Notes under the pieces: generated by a model | Told to the model about the DNA's origin: nothing | What the model saw: only the letters and a program-made list of their open reading frames with translations | Database searches by the model: none | Shown here: piece after piece, positions 9,352 through 17,901 of the stretch | How positions within the stretch are numbered: the first letter of the stretch is position 1 | Layout of the letters: each line of letters begins with the position of its first letter | Made by a program: the position numbers and the translations under genes | Origin: Nocardia arthritidis NBRC 100137 | Lineage (GTDB): Bacteria > Actinomycetota > Actinomycetes > Mycobacteriales > Mycobacteriaceae | Assembly (NCBI RefSeq): GCF_001612765.1 | Contig: NZ_BDBB01000033.1 | Location: 1 to 64,000 of the forward strand | Length of the DNA stretch: 64,000 nucleotides | Reading direction: 5' to 3'

Positions 9352-9408
9352 ATGACAACCGGGACGGCATTGCGCCACACACGGATTGGTTACCCGGCGC
9401 TCTTCTGA
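9352..9408 (+). CDS. Putative 18-aa leader peptide
   Basis: A short ORF of 18 codons (MTTGTALRHTRIGYPALF) starts directly at the expected transcription start of the promoter at 9315-9343 and has no ribosome binding site. Its stop is followed 9 bases later by a GC-rich hairpin and, 124 bases later, by the VOC gene. The layout suggests a regulatory leader peptide (attenuation or upstream-ORF control). No run of one amino acid reveals the signal. Expression is inferred. Confidence 0.4.
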   Translation: MTTGTALRHTRIGYPALF

Positions 9409-9417
9409 GCGCCGTTC

Positions 9418-9433
9418 GGGCCGTCCACGGCCC
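9418..9433 (+). promoter_or_regulatory. Hairpin after the leader ORF
   Basis: GGGCCGT-CC-ACGGCCC is a perfect 7-bp stem. It lies between the 18-codon ORF and the VOC gene and has no following T-run. It could be one arm of an attenuator. A second possible pairing (CGAG-GAC-CTCG) lies about 20 bases further on. Confidence 0.4.
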
Positions 9434-9531
9434 CGACCGGCTGTTCGATCGAGGACCTCGCGCCGGTGCGCGGGCTCCACCTCCGTCGTGATGATCACAC
9501 CCTTCACAGATCGATCACGACAGGAGAAATC

Positions 9532-9909
9532 ATGCCCGCACGCTTCAATCACACCATCATCGCGGCGAAGGATCGCCACGAGTCCGCGGCCTTCTTCCGC
9601 GACCTCTTCGAGTTCGCCGAAGCCCCTTCGTGGGGAGTGTTCACCAACCTGCTCTGCGAGGACGGGGTGCTGCTGCAGTTCGCCGAACCACCGGTCGAGG
9701 ACATCCAGATGCAGCACTACGCCTTCCTCGTCGACGACGAGCTGTTCGAACGGGCCTACGGCAAGCTGCGGGAGCGGGGTATCGAACACGCGGCCGACCC
9801 GTTCTTCCAGCGGCCGGGTACCACCAACACCGAACACGGCGGACGCGGGGTCTACTTCCGTGACCCTGCCGGGCACGGGATCGAGATGATCACCCGCCCA
9901 TATCTGTGA
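9532..9909 (+). CDS. VOC-superfamily (glyoxalase/bleomycin-resistance-like) protein
   Basis: A 125-aa cytosolic protein with one complete beta-alpha-beta-beta-beta VOC module pair. The N-terminal half begins FNHTIIAAKDRHESAAFFRDLF and the C-terminal half ends GVYFRDPAGHGIEMITRPY. Candidate metal ligands are His of NHTI, the His of MQHYAF and Glu of GIEM. Family members are metal-dependent lyases, dioxygenases or drug-binding proteins, and the substrate here is open. The start has AGGAG 6 bases upstream. The upstream leader ORF hints at conditional expression. Confidence 0.85.
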   Translation: MPARFNHTIIAAKDRHESAAFFRDLFEFAEAPSWGVFTNLLCEDGVLLQFAEPPVEDIQMQHYAFLVDDELFERAYGKLRERGIEHAADPFFQRPGTTNTEHGGRGVYFRDPAGHGIEMITRPYL

Positions 9910-10053
9910 CCTGCCGCCGATATCGTTGCGACCCCGCGCTTTGCGTTCCGCGCGGCCGGGGTCGCGACGCGGCTCCACCGGATCTGAGCGGCATTTCGGA
10001 GATTGTGGATCCACCTAGTCGTTACGCCGACGACTGCGCTGACGCTCAGTAAC

Positions 10054-10068
10054 ATGAGCATTGCTCAT
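10054..10068. promoter_or_regulatory. Probable TetR operator
   Basis: ATGAGCA-T-TGCTCAT is a perfect 7-bp inverted repeat with a 1-base centre, 25 bases before the TetR start. It overlaps the likely promoter region, which fits autorepression. Confidence 0.6.
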
Positions 10069-10093
10069 TTTCCATGATCAGCAGGAGAGCGTG

Positions 10094-10723
10094 ATGCCGC
10101 CGAAGGCTGTCGGTCAGCGCCGTCGTCCGACACAGGAGCGTGCGAAGGCGACCAGGGAGCGCATTCTCGATACGGCCGCGCGGTTGTTCGGCGAGCGCGG
10201 GATCGCCAATACCTCGACCAACCGGATCGCGGCGGAAGCCGGTGTCAGCATCGGGACGGTCTACCGCTACTTCGCCGATCGCGCCGTCCTGGTCGAGGAG
10301 TTGCTCGAGCGGCTGCTCGAGACCATCGAGCGGCGCTTCACGCAGCAGGTGTTCAACTTGTCGGAGAAATCGATCCAGCAGATCGTCATCGACATTCTTC
10401 AGGTGATCACCGCGGAACTGGTCGCGAACGCGCAATTGGTTCGCGCGCTGGTCGGTGGAGTGCAGTTCTACAGCAGTGGTATCCCGGAGTTCGAGCCGCG
10501 GCTGCGTCTGCTGGTCAAGGTGATGTTGATCCAAATTCTCGGCCCGGGAGACGATCACGAGTACGACGTGATGACGTTCGTCTTCATCAACACCGGCTTC
10601 GCGGCGGTCCTGCGCGCGTCGGCCCTGGATGTGGACAGTCATGCCCGCACGGCGGCAATCGAGATGACCGGACGGATGATCGGCGCATGGCTCGAGGCCG
10701 AAGCCAGGGTTACCGCCGTGTGA
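10094..10723 (+). CDS. TetR/AcrR-family regulator
   Basis: A 209-aa repressor. The helix-turn-helix spans residues about 20-65 (ILDTAARLFGERGIANTS, then AAEAGVSIGTVYRYFADR). The C-terminal helices resemble the TetR_C_17-type ligand pocket. ATG 10094, behind AGGAG, is preferred to the GTG one codon earlier. A palindrome just upstream suggests autoregulation. No coupled structural gene follows within 400 bases, so its regulon is likely elsewhere or is the VOC gene upstream. Confidence 0.88.
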   Translation: MPPKAVGQRRRPTQERAKATRERILDTAARLFGERGIANTSTNRIAAEAGVSIGTVYRYFADRAVLVEELLERLLETIERRFTQQVFNLSEKSIQQIVIDILQVITAELVANAQLVRALVGGVQFYSSGIPEFEPRLRLLVKVMLIQILGPGDDHEYDVMTFVFINTGFAAVLRASALDVDSHARTAAIEMTGRMIGAWLEAEARVTAV

Positions 10724-11126
10724 CAGATGCCTGCGCGGCACGGCGACGATTTTCGCCGACGGCCGCACATGGGCATTGCGCGGTCGCCTGCCGTTCCAGG
10801 ACGCACTGGGCCGGCACTTCTCCATCACCGATGGGACAACGGAGTTGTCCACGACGTCCGGTGCGGTGTGGGAAAGTGAGCAGATCACCATGTTTCGGCT
10901 CCGGAACACTCCCGAGTCCGCGGCCGCATTCCAGTTTCTCCTGTTCAGAGCTGTTTTGCGGTTATCGGTTGGCTCGACGAAAGCGGAGTAGTAGCTGATC
11001 GAGGACTCGGATTACCGTTGATGACGAGGTGAACAACCGGTAACGCCGAGGCGCAGCACAATTGCTCCTCCGGGGACGGTTCGAGCATGGACGCGGCCGC
11101 GCATGTGCGGTGGCGAGGAGGCACAC
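10724..11126. other. Intergenic region, no gene seen
   Basis: This 403-base gap separates a TetR gene from the second PucR-type gene. One forward frame (10776-10991) is open but has no start site or family resemblance. GAGGAGG at about 11115-11121 is the binding site for the PucR start. No operator is obvious. Confidence 0.35.
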
Positions 11127-12398
11127 GTGATCATCGAAGACATCGCTCACCCTGCGATCGATCCGGAAGGGCAGCCGGTCATCCGGCCGCTGCGCGATGT
11201 GCACCGACTCGCCCGCGAAGTGGTCGCACACGTCGCCGAGACGGCGGCGCCCTGCCGCACGCTGCCGGGTGGCGCGGTCGGCGCCGACGTCGCCGAGGTG
11301 GTCCGTGCGTGCATGCAGTGGGCCGTCCACCGATTGGACGGGCAGGCGGTGCCGGACCGCATCGATTGTTTGCAGGTCGCGGCAGCGGGATGGGCGCGCG
11401 AGGGGATTCCGGTCGACGCCGTCCTGCACGCGGTTCACGTGGGGTTCAAGTTCGGGCTCGGCCTGCTGTTCGGCGACCGTGGATCCACGCATCGCATCGA
11501 CATCTCCACCGGCACCGCGACCATACTGGAGTTGCTGAATCTCCTGACCTCGACGGTCAGCAAAGCCTACGTCCGCGAATACAAGGCCATCGCCGCCGAA
11601 CACCACGCCGCGGTGCACACCCTGACCTCGGCGCTGCTGGGCGGGCACGCGACCTCCGCGATGGCCCGCGAATGCGGGATCCCCCTCGCCGAAGAGTATT
11701 TCGTGCTCGCCCTCGCCGTGCCCGCGCATCCCGACGAAAGCCATCCCCGGCTCGACAGTCAGGTCGTCGCGCGACGCAAGCTCCGCCGCCTCCAGGCCGC
11801 GCTCGCGGGCCTGTTCGATGACCGAGCACTGTCGCTGCTTTCGGTCGACGGGGGAACCATCCTCATTCCCTGTACTCGGCCAGGAGATCCCGGCCTGGAC
11901 GACATAGACCTCGACAAGGTCGTCGCGACACTCTCCGGCGCCGCGCAAGTGCCGGTCACCGCCGGCGTCGTGTCCGCAGGTCCCGACGGGGTCTCCGCCG
12001 CGGCTGTTCAAGCGCACGAACTGCTGGACACGGTGCAACAACTGGGACGTGGGCCAGGGCTGTACAGGTTCGCCGAGCTGGCGCTGCACTATCAACTGAC
12101 CCGCCCCGGAGTCGGCCGAGACCAGCTCCGCACACACCTCGCCCCGCTGATGGACCATCCGGAGCTGTTGGAAACCCTGCGGACTCATCTCGACACCGGC
12201 ATGCACCGCTTGCGCACCGCGCGGCGACTGCACGTTCATCCGAACACCGTCGATTACCGGCTGCGGCGCATCGCGCAGCTCACCGGCCTCGACCCCGCCG
12301 ACGGCAGAGGCCTGTGGTACCTGCGGTCGGCGCTCATCGCCTCGTCCGTCAGCGACCGTCCGAGCGAAGTACCGGCTGGCACCCGCCGCCCGGCCTGA
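11127..12398 (+). CDS. PucR/CdaR-type transcriptional regulator (second copy)
   Basis: A 423-aa paralogue of the gene at 5208-6479, with identical length and collinear similarity throughout. Shared blocks include the helical N-terminal domain (WAREGIPVDAVLHAVHVGFK), the central block HHAAVHTLTSALLGGH and the C-terminal helix-turn-helix MHRLRTARRLHVHPNTVDYRL. GTG 11127 is the start, with GAGGAGG 6 bases before it. ATG 11103 gives only a longer N-terminus with no counterpart in the paralogue. An ABC1 kinase gene follows after 94 bases on the same strand and may be co-transcribed. Confidence 0.86.
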   Translation: MIIEDIAHPAIDPEGQPVIRPLRDVHRLAREVVAHVAETAAPCRTLPGGAVGADVAEVVRACMQWAVHRLDGQAVPDRIDCLQVAAAGWAREGIPVDAVLHAVHVGFKFGLGLLFGDRGSTHRIDISTGTATILELLNLLTSTVSKAYVREYKAIAAEHHAAVHTLTSALLGGHATSAMARECGIPLAEEYFVLALAVPAHPDESHPRLDSQVVARRKLRRLQAALAGLFDDRALSLLSVDGGTILIPCTRPGDPGLDDIDLDKVVATLSGAAQVPVTAGVVSAGPDGVSAAAVQAHELLDTVQQLGRGPGLYRFAELALHYQLTRPGVGRDQLRTHLAPLMDHPELLETLRTHLDTGMHRLRTARRLHVHPNTVDYRLRRIAQLTGLDPADGRGLWYLRSALIASSVSDRPSEVPAGTRRPA

Positions 12399-12492
12399 AG
12401 AAGCACCCGTCGCCGGTCGACAAGCGGCGGACGGGCTGCGAAGAATACGGACGTGCGGCATCGGCGGCACGAATCTCATGGAGGTGCATGCG

Positions 12493-13875
12493 GTGGCCGG
12501 ACGGGTACCCAAAGGTCGCCTGGCGAGAAGCGGCCGCCTCGGCGGCCTGGCCGCTGGGCAGGCGGTACGCGGGGTCGGGACCCGGCTGTCGATGATCGGC
12601 AGAACCGAGGAAGCCCGGCGGGTTCTCGCCGAGCGCTCGACGCTGCAGACGGCGCAGCAACTCGTCACGGTGCTCGGCGCCATGAAGGGCGCGGCGATGA
12701 AGCTGGGGCAGATGCTGTCGGTTCTCGAGGTCGACCTCGTGCCCGAATCGCACCGTGAGCTGTTTCGCACCAAGCTCGCCGAACTGCGGGATCGCGCGCC
12801 GGTAGTGCCGTTCGCCGCGATGAAGCAGGTGATCGAGAACGACCTCGGGCCGTTGGCGCGCGTGTTCGCCGACTTCGACGAGACACCGATCGCCGCGGCG
12901 TCGATCGGGCAGGTGTATCGGGCCCGGTTACGCGACGGACGCACCGTAGCGGTCAAGGTGCAATATCCGGGGGTTGACGCGGCGATCCACGCGGACATGC
13001 GCAATCTGGAAGTGCTCGGCAAGCTGTGGAAAACCGTTTTGCCGAGCGCGGCCGACACCGCCGTGCTGGACGAGATCGCCCGCAACATCGGCAACGAACT
13101 CGACTACCCGCGCGAAGCACGGACCCAGCACCGGGTAGCGATGCGCTACCGCGACCATCCCTTCATCACCGTTCCCGACAGCATCGAAGAGCACTGCACG
13201 CGAAGCATTCTCGTCTCCGAGTACGTCGACGGCGGCGATTTCCAGGGGATTCGATCATTGCCCGCCGACGAACGCGATCGCCTCGGTGAGTTGATCTACC
13301 GCTTCTACATCAGTGCGCTGTTCAGCGACAACGAGTTCTGCGGCGACCCGCATCCGGGCAACATCCTGCTCGCCGCCGACGGCCGGCTGGCGTTCGTCGA
13401 TTTCGGGCTCTACGACCACATGGACCCCGTGCACGTGGACTTCGAGCGCGCGTGTCTGCGGGCCGCCGGTGAACATCGCGCCCGAGACCTGTACGACGCC
13501 TGGGTCGGACGCGGCATCATCGATCCGGACGCGGGAGTCACCACACAGGAATGCCTGGATTATGTGTGGGCCGCCGCGGGATGGCACCTGCTCGACGAAC
13601 CGATCACCATCACGCCCGAGGTCGCCACCGGCGCCGTCATACTCGCCATCGACCCGCGAGCCGCCGAGTTCAGAGGTATGCGCCACCAACTACTCCCGGC
13701 CGAGCACGTCTTCTCGCGCCGCGCGGACCTGTTCACCTTCGCCGCGCTCGGCCAGCTCCACGTCACCAACAACTGGCATCGACTCGCGCGGGAGTGGCTC
13801 TACCACGAGCCCGCCACCACCGACATCGGCCAGGAGATCGAGCAGTGGCAACGCGACCGGGAACACCGAGCGTGA
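12493..13875 (+). CDS. ABC1/AarF/UbiB-family atypical kinase
   Basis: A 460-aa protein of the UbiB/ABC1 atypical kinase family. It shows the KxGQ motif (AAMKLGQMLS), the Ala-rich loop (AAASIGQVYRA) that replaces the glycine loop, the lysine motif VAVKVQYPG, the catalytic GDPHPGNIL and the metal-binding VDFG. Family members are ATPases or kinases linked to isoprenoid-quinone or lipid metabolism. Nocardial quinones are menaquinones, so a ubiquinone role cannot be assumed. GTG 12493 is favoured over ATG 12478 because GGAGGT lies between them at the right spacing. Confidence 0.88.
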   Translation: MAGRVPKGRLARSGRLGGLAAGQAVRGVGTRLSMIGRTEEARRVLAERSTLQTAQQLVTVLGAMKGAAMKLGQMLSVLEVDLVPESHRELFRTKLAELRDRAPVVPFAAMKQVIENDLGPLARVFADFDETPIAAASIGQVYRARLRDGRTVAVKVQYPGVDAAIHADMRNLEVLGKLWKTVLPSAADTAVLDEIARNIGNELDYPREARTQHRVAMRYRDHPFITVPDSIEEHCTRSILVSEYVDGGDFQGIRSLPADERDRLGELIYRFYISALFSDNEFCGDPHPGNILLAADGRLAFVDFGLYDHMDPVHVDFERACLRAAGEHRARDLYDAWVGRGIIDPDAGVTTQECLDYVWAAAGWHLLDEPITITPEVATGAVILAIDPRAAEFRGMRHQLLPAEHVFSRRADLFTFAALGQLHVTNNWHRLAREWLYHEPATTDIGQEIEQWQRDREHRA

Positions 13876-13972
13876 CCCCCACGTCACCGGACCGGCGCCT
13901 GGCACGGCACCCGACGGACATGCGGTGGCGCGCACTCCGCGTGAAGTCCACGCCGATGGGTAGCCCACGGGC

Positions 13973-14119
13973 GTGACCGAACCCGGAAACGAGAACGCAC
14001 CCGAACTGGGCGACCAGACCGACACATCCCACCCTGACGACCTCGATTTCGAGGCCCGCGAAACCCCCGAGAACGAGGACGTGAACGAAGAGGCGGGCAC
14101 CGTCGAACCACCCGACTGA
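13973..14119 (+). CDS. Small acidic protein, 48 aa
   Basis: A GTG-initiated ORF rich in Asp, Glu, Pro and Asn with almost no basic residues. Third positions are strongly GC-biased as in real genes of this window, although the ribosome binding site is weak. It is likely intrinsically disordered and cytosolic. It sits between the ABC1 kinase and the epimerase on the same strand. No family is recognised. Confidence 0.45.
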   Translation: MTEPGNENAPELGDQTDTSHPDDLDFEARETPENEDVNEEAGTVEPPD

Positions 14120-14136
14120 GCACGGTTTCGCTTACG

Positions 14137-14158
14137 GCGGCCGGGGAATTCCGGCCGC
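14137..14158 (+). promoter_or_regulatory. GC-rich hairpin abutting the next start codon
   Basis: GCGGCCGG-GGAATT-CCGGCCGC is a perfect 8-bp stem with a 6-base loop. It ends at the base before ATG 14159 and occupies the place of a ribosome binding site. It may terminate the upstream transcript, control translation of the dehydrogenase, or indicate a leaderless start downstream of it. Confidence 0.5.
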
Positions 14159-15136
14159 ATGGGTATCACTGTCGCCGTCACCGGGCCGACCGGCGAGATC
14201 GGCATCTCCGCCGTCTCCGCACTCGAACAGGACCCGGCGGTGGACCGGATCGTCGGAATGGCCCGCCGGCCGTTCGACCCTGCGGCACACGGGTGGACCA
14301 AGACCGAGTACCGGCGCGGCGACATCCTCGACCGAGCCGCCGTGGATGCCCTGGTCGCGGATGCCGACGTGGTGATCCATCTGGCGTTCGTGATCATGGG
14401 CTCGCGGGAGGAGAGCGCGCGGGTGAATCTCGCGGGCACCCGCAATGTCTTCGAGGCGACGGTGGCCGCCGAGCGGGTCCGTCGCCTGGTCTACACGTCC
14501 TCGGTCGCCGCCTACGGCTACCACCCGCGTAATCCCTCCCCCATCACCGAAGACGTGCCGCCCGATGGCTCGCCCGAGCACTACTACTCCGAGCAGAAGG
14601 CCGCGTGCGAGGCGGCGCTCGCCGAGATCACCGCCGGCTCCGGTCTCGAGGTGTTCGTGCTGCGGCCGTGCATCGTGGCCGGACCGAAAGCGCCGGCTCT
14701 GCACGACCTGCCATGGGAGAAACTTCCCGGCCCGCTGCGCACTCTGGCCCGCTCGAACCCGCTGTTCAAACCGGTGATTCCCGACCCGGGCCACCCACTG
14801 CAACTCGTCCACCACGACGACGTGGCCGCCGCCATCGCGCTGGCCGCCACCGCGGCGGCGCCGCCCGGCGCCTACAACATCGCGGGCGATGGCACCCTCA
14901 CCCTGTCCGAGGTCGTCGCCGCGCTGGGCGGCAGGCCGGTGCGCGTTCCCGCGGTCGCCGCCACCGCCGCGTCCGCCGCCCTCGCTCGCCTGCCGTTCGT
15001 GCCCGCCACGCTCGAATGGCTGCACATCGTCCGCACTCCCGTGGTCATGGACACCAGCCGCGCGAAGCGGCAGCTCGGCTGGGCGCCCGCGCATACCTCC
15101 GCGGAGACCCTCGCGGCACTCGCCGCCGCCCGCTGA
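14159..15136 (+). CDS. NAD(P)-dependent epimerase/dehydratase-like extended SDR
   Basis: A 325-aa extended short-chain dehydrogenase. It has the Rossmann motif TGPTGEIG at residues 8-15, an adenine-ring Asp (GDILD), the TSSVAAYGYH segment and the catalytic pair in YYSEQKAA (Tyr and Lys). The SDR fold suggests sugar-nucleotide, steroid or lipid substrates, and the precise reaction is unknown. There is no ribosome binding site and a stable hairpin lies immediately upstream. It faces a PadR gene tail to tail. Confidence 0.85.
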   Translation: MGITVAVTGPTGEIGISAVSALEQDPAVDRIVGMARRPFDPAAHGWTKTEYRRGDILDRAAVDALVADADVVIHLAFVIMGSREESARVNLAGTRNVFEATVAAERVRRLVYTSSVAAYGYHPRNPSPITEDVPPDGSPEHYYSEQKAACEAALAEITAGSGLEVFVLRPCIVAGPKAPALHDLPWEKLPGPLRTLARSNPLFKPVIPDPGHPLQLVHHDDVAAAIALAATAAAPPGAYNIAGDGTLTLSEVVAALGGRPVRVPAVAATAASAALARLPFVPATLEWLHIVRTPVVMDTSRAKRQLGWAPAHTSAETLAALAAAR

Positions 15137-15173
15137 GCCGCGCGATCCGGCGTCCGGACGTCGTCGCGGATCG

Positions 15174-15737
15174 CTACGCGTGCGCGGCTATCCGCCGGTC
15201 GATCACCAACAGGGCGAACTCCGCCCAGCGGACGTTCTCCTGTTCGAAGGAGATGCCACGCAGCAGGGTGAGATACGGGCCGACTCGTTCGGCCTCGGCG
15301 AGATACGCCTGTTCGCTGCGGCCCTTCAGCAACCGGGTGCGCAGCCGTTCGTATCGCGCCAGCTTCGCCTTCGACCAGTCCAGGCGCTCGGCCACCGTGG
15401 CGCGCACCGCCGCGGCGTCCTCGACGTCCATGCCCTGGACCTTCACCATCATCTCGTCGCGGATGGCGGTGGGTTTAGCGGGCTCGGCGACGAACTCGTG
15501 CAGCGCCGCCCGTCCGGCGGGGGTGATGGAGTGCAGGCGCTTGTTGGGGCGGCGCTCCTGGTGAACGATCCGGGTCTCGATGAGACCGTCGGCCGCCATG
15601 CGTTCCAGTTCCTTGTACAGCTGTTGGGGCGTGGCCATCCAGAAGTTCGCCACCGAAGCGTCGAACCCCTTGGCCAGGTCGTAGCCGGACGCCTCGCCTT
15701 CCAACAGGGCGGCCAACACCGCGTGACGTAGCGCCAT
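15174..15737 (-). CDS. PadR-family transcriptional regulator
   Basis: A 187-aa regulator. The N-terminal winged helix (ALRHAVLAALLEGEASGYDL, then TPQQLYKELERMAADGLIE) is followed by the Vir_act_alpha_C helical dimerisation domain. It is divergent from an NTF2-like/SGNH pair across 122 bases, which is AT-rich around 15765-15775 and probably holds the shared control region. It likely represses itself and that pair. No clean palindrome was identified. Confidence 0.87.
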   Translation of the reverse strand: MALRHAVLAALLEGEASGYDLAKGFDASVANFWMATPQQLYKELERMAADGLIETRIVHQERRPNKRLHSITPAGRAALHEFVAEPAKPTAIRDEMMVKVQGMDVEDAAAVRATVAERLDWSKAKLARYERLRTRLLKGRSEQAYLAEAERVGPYLTLLRGISFEQENVRWAEFALLVIDRRIAAHA

Positions 15738-15859
15738 CCACCCAGGCTAGCACCGGATGCGAATAATCAATTAGTTGTCCTGCGAACCCTAGACATCCCG
15801 CGTGAGCCGCAACTACTGTTCAGTTCACCTATTCAACTTCTTGACTATGCGAGGTGCAC

Positions 15860-16276
15860 ATGCATCCCTTCCGGGCAGCCGTGGAGGCCCGCGATGAGGC
15901 CGCCATCGAGGCACTACTGGCCGACGACGTCGTGTTCACCAGTCCGGTGGCGTTCAAGCCCTATCCGGGCAAGGCCATCACCGCCGCGATCCTGCGCGCG
16001 GTGATCCGGGTCTTCGAAGACTTCCGCTACGTACGCGAGATCGCCGATGCCGACGGCCGCGATCACGCGTTCGTCTTCGAGGCCACCGTCGACGGGAAGC
16101 AACTGACCGGCTGTGACTTCCTGCATTTCGACGATGACGGCAAGATCGACGATTTCACCGTCATGGTGCGCCCGCTGTCGGCCGCACAGGCCCTGGCCGC
16201 GCGCATGGGCGAGCAGTTCGAGCGCATCAAGGCCGAAGCCACCGCACAGCTCGAGGGTGAGGCGAGCGGAGCATGA
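15860..16276 (+). CDS. SnoaL/NTF2-like protein
   Basis: A 138-aa protein with the NTF2-like cone fold. The helical start FRAAVEARDEAAIEALLADDVVF and the closing strand FLHFDDDGKIDDFTVMVRPL are typical of SnoaL_2-type small-molecule binding or isomerase domains. ATG 15860 has GAGG 5 bases before it, and the GTG two codons upstream is less likely. Its stop overlaps the next ATG (ATGA), so it is translationally coupled to the SGNH hydrolase. Function is unassigned. Confidence 0.78.
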   Translation: MHPFRAAVEARDEAAIEALLADDVVFTSPVAFKPYPGKAITAAILRAVIRVFEDFRYVREIADADGRDHAFVFEATVDGKQLTGCDFLHFDDDGKIDDFTVMVRPLSAAQALAARMGEQFERIKAEATAQLEGEASGA

Positions 16277-17151
16277 GCGACTACGACGCCGTGGCGGGCA
16301 GCGCCGAGCCGACCGCCGCGGCGCCGTTGCATCGTGCCGGCGCTCGCACACCCGCGACCCGCGGCGGTTACTCCCGGTATGTCGCTCTCGGCGACAGTCA
16401 GACCGAAGGCGTCGGCGACGGCGATGACCGGATCGGAGTGCGCGGTTTGGCCGACCGCCTCGCCGAACGGCTCACCCAGGACAATCCCGACTTGCACTAC
16501 GCCAATCTCGCGGTCCGCGGCAAACTCGCCCGGCAGGTCCACGCCGAACAACTCGACGCCGCACTCGCGCTGCGACCGGACCTCGCCACCGTCATCGCCG
16601 GGGTCAACGACCTCCTGCGGCCGGGATTCGACGCCGACGAGGTCGCCGGCCACCTGGACGCCATGTTCGCCGCGCTCACCGCGCAGGGCGCGGTCGTGGC
16701 CACGGTGACCTTCCCTGACATCGCGCGCATCACCCCCCTCGCCCGGCCGTTCGGCACCCGCGTCACCGCGCTCAACCTGCGCATCCGCGACTCCGCCGCG
16801 AGCCACGGCGTCATCGTCGCCGAAACGGCGCGCCACGCCGTGGTCACCGATCCCCGTCTCTGGAGCCCCGACCGGCTGCACGCCAGTCCGCTCGGGCATC
16901 AGCGCATAGCCGACGCTCTGGCGCACGCGCTGCGCCTGCCGGGCGCCGACGACGGCTGGACCAGCCCCGTGCGGCCACCACTGGCGCCACGAGGCGCCCT
17001 CTTCGCCGCCGCATACGAACTACGCTGGGCGGCAACCTTTCTCGGCCCATGGCTACGACGCCGGGTCACCGGACGCTCCTCCGGTGACGGACGCACCGCC
17101 AAACGCCCCCGGCTACGCCCGGTTCGCGACCATCGGAACGCGACGGAATAG
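16273..17151 (+). CDS. SGNH/GDSL-family hydrolase
   Basis: A 292-aa esterase-like protein. Block I is GDSQTEG (nucleophile Ser, residues about 40-46), block II has Gly in NLAVRGK, block III is GVND (oxyanion Asn) and block V is DRLH with the Asp-His dyad. No signal peptide is seen, so it is likely cytosolic. Substrates of this family include acyl esters of lipids or carbohydrates. It is coupled to the upstream NTF2-like gene by a 4-base overlap. The arginine-rich C-terminal 40 residues lie outside the domain. Confidence 0.88.
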   Translation: MSDYDAVAGSAEPTAAAPLHRAGARTPATRGGYSRYVALGDSQTEGVGDGDDRIGVRGLADRLAERLTQDNPDLHYANLAVRGKLARQVHAEQLDAALALRPDLATVIAGVNDLLRPGFDADEVAGHLDAMFAALTAQGAVVATVTFPDIARITPLARPFGTRVTALNLRIRDSAASHGVIVAETARHAVVTDPRLWSPDRLHASPLGHQRIADALAHALRLPGADDGWTSPVRPPLAPRGALFAAAYELRWAATFLGPWLRRRVTGRSSGDGRTAKRPRLRPVRDHRNATE

Positions 17152-17180
17152 CCGCGATCGGCGCGGCGAAACCACGCCGG

Positions 17181-17570
17181 TCATATTTTTCTGAATATCC
17201 ACTTCTCCCGGTCGCTTTCTCGATTGATCAGCAACTGTGGTTGATTGTTCAGGACGACGCCGATGACGAATTCGTCGTCGCTGGTGGCGATCGGGGATAT
17301 CTCGGGAAACTCGGGCATGTCCCAGCCGCAATGCTCGTCGGCGCACAGCAACCGCCCATCCGCACGATTCGCCGTGAGGTGCCCGCCGGTTTTCTTGTTG
17401 ACGATGTCGAAGTCGCCCTCTTCGGGATTGGCCGGGCACGTCCACAGTTGGGCGTCGTCGGCGGCGGCACGTTGTTGCATGGTCACACTGTCCGCGCTGC
17501 CGTCGACCGCGAGTGCTTGGCCGGTTTCATAGTTGATGATTTGATATGTGGTGGCAGTCTTCTCAACCAT
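17181..17570 (-). CDS. Ricin-B-like lectin domain protein, single module
   Basis: A 129-aa protein beginning TYQIINYETGQALAVDG, the typical opening of a ricin-type beta-trefoil subdomain. A second repeat (FDIVNKKTGGHLTAN) and a third weak one follow. One trefoil-like domain would fill the whole protein. No signal peptide is present. ATG 17570, with GAGGA upstream, is preferred to a longer start at 17615. It is divergent from a 118-aa unknown beta-rich protein. Carbohydrate binding is inferred from the fold only. Confidence 0.6.
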   Translation of the reverse strand: MVEKTATTYQIINYETGQALAVDGSADSVTMQQRAAADDAQLWTCPANPEEGDFDIVNKKTGGHLTANRADGRLLCADEHCGWDMPEFPEISPIATSDDEFVIGVVLNNQPQLLINRESDREKWIFRKI

Positions 17571-17901
17571 GGTCTCGTCCTCACTGTGTGAGCGCACCGC
17601 TACCGAGCTCGACACCGCCGGTGACGCTGCGCTGATCTCGTAGTCGTCGTCCGAGGCGAATCACCGGGAGCAAGTACAGCAGAATCGGCGCCACGCCGGA
17701 GCGAATTCCATCAGCCGTGACCTGATCGCCGTTGTCTCCCGCCGCTCGATTCGGAATCACGCGGTAATTCATCCGAAAAAGGTGAGGGAAGCCCCCGTTG
17801 CGCGTTCATATGCTGCGAAGCGGCGCGAGAATCACTGCCATCCACCGACGTTCGCGCCGATTTCTCGGACCCCGCGTGCACGATCCGAAGGGAGACGACC
17901 G
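17571..17901. other. Divergent intergenic region, no gene seen
   Basis: 331 bases between the lectin-like gene and the 118-aa gene presumably carry both promoters. Ribosome binding sites lie at each edge (GAGGA for the leftward gene, AGGGAG for the rightward gene). No strong inverted repeat was recognised. Confidence 0.4.
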
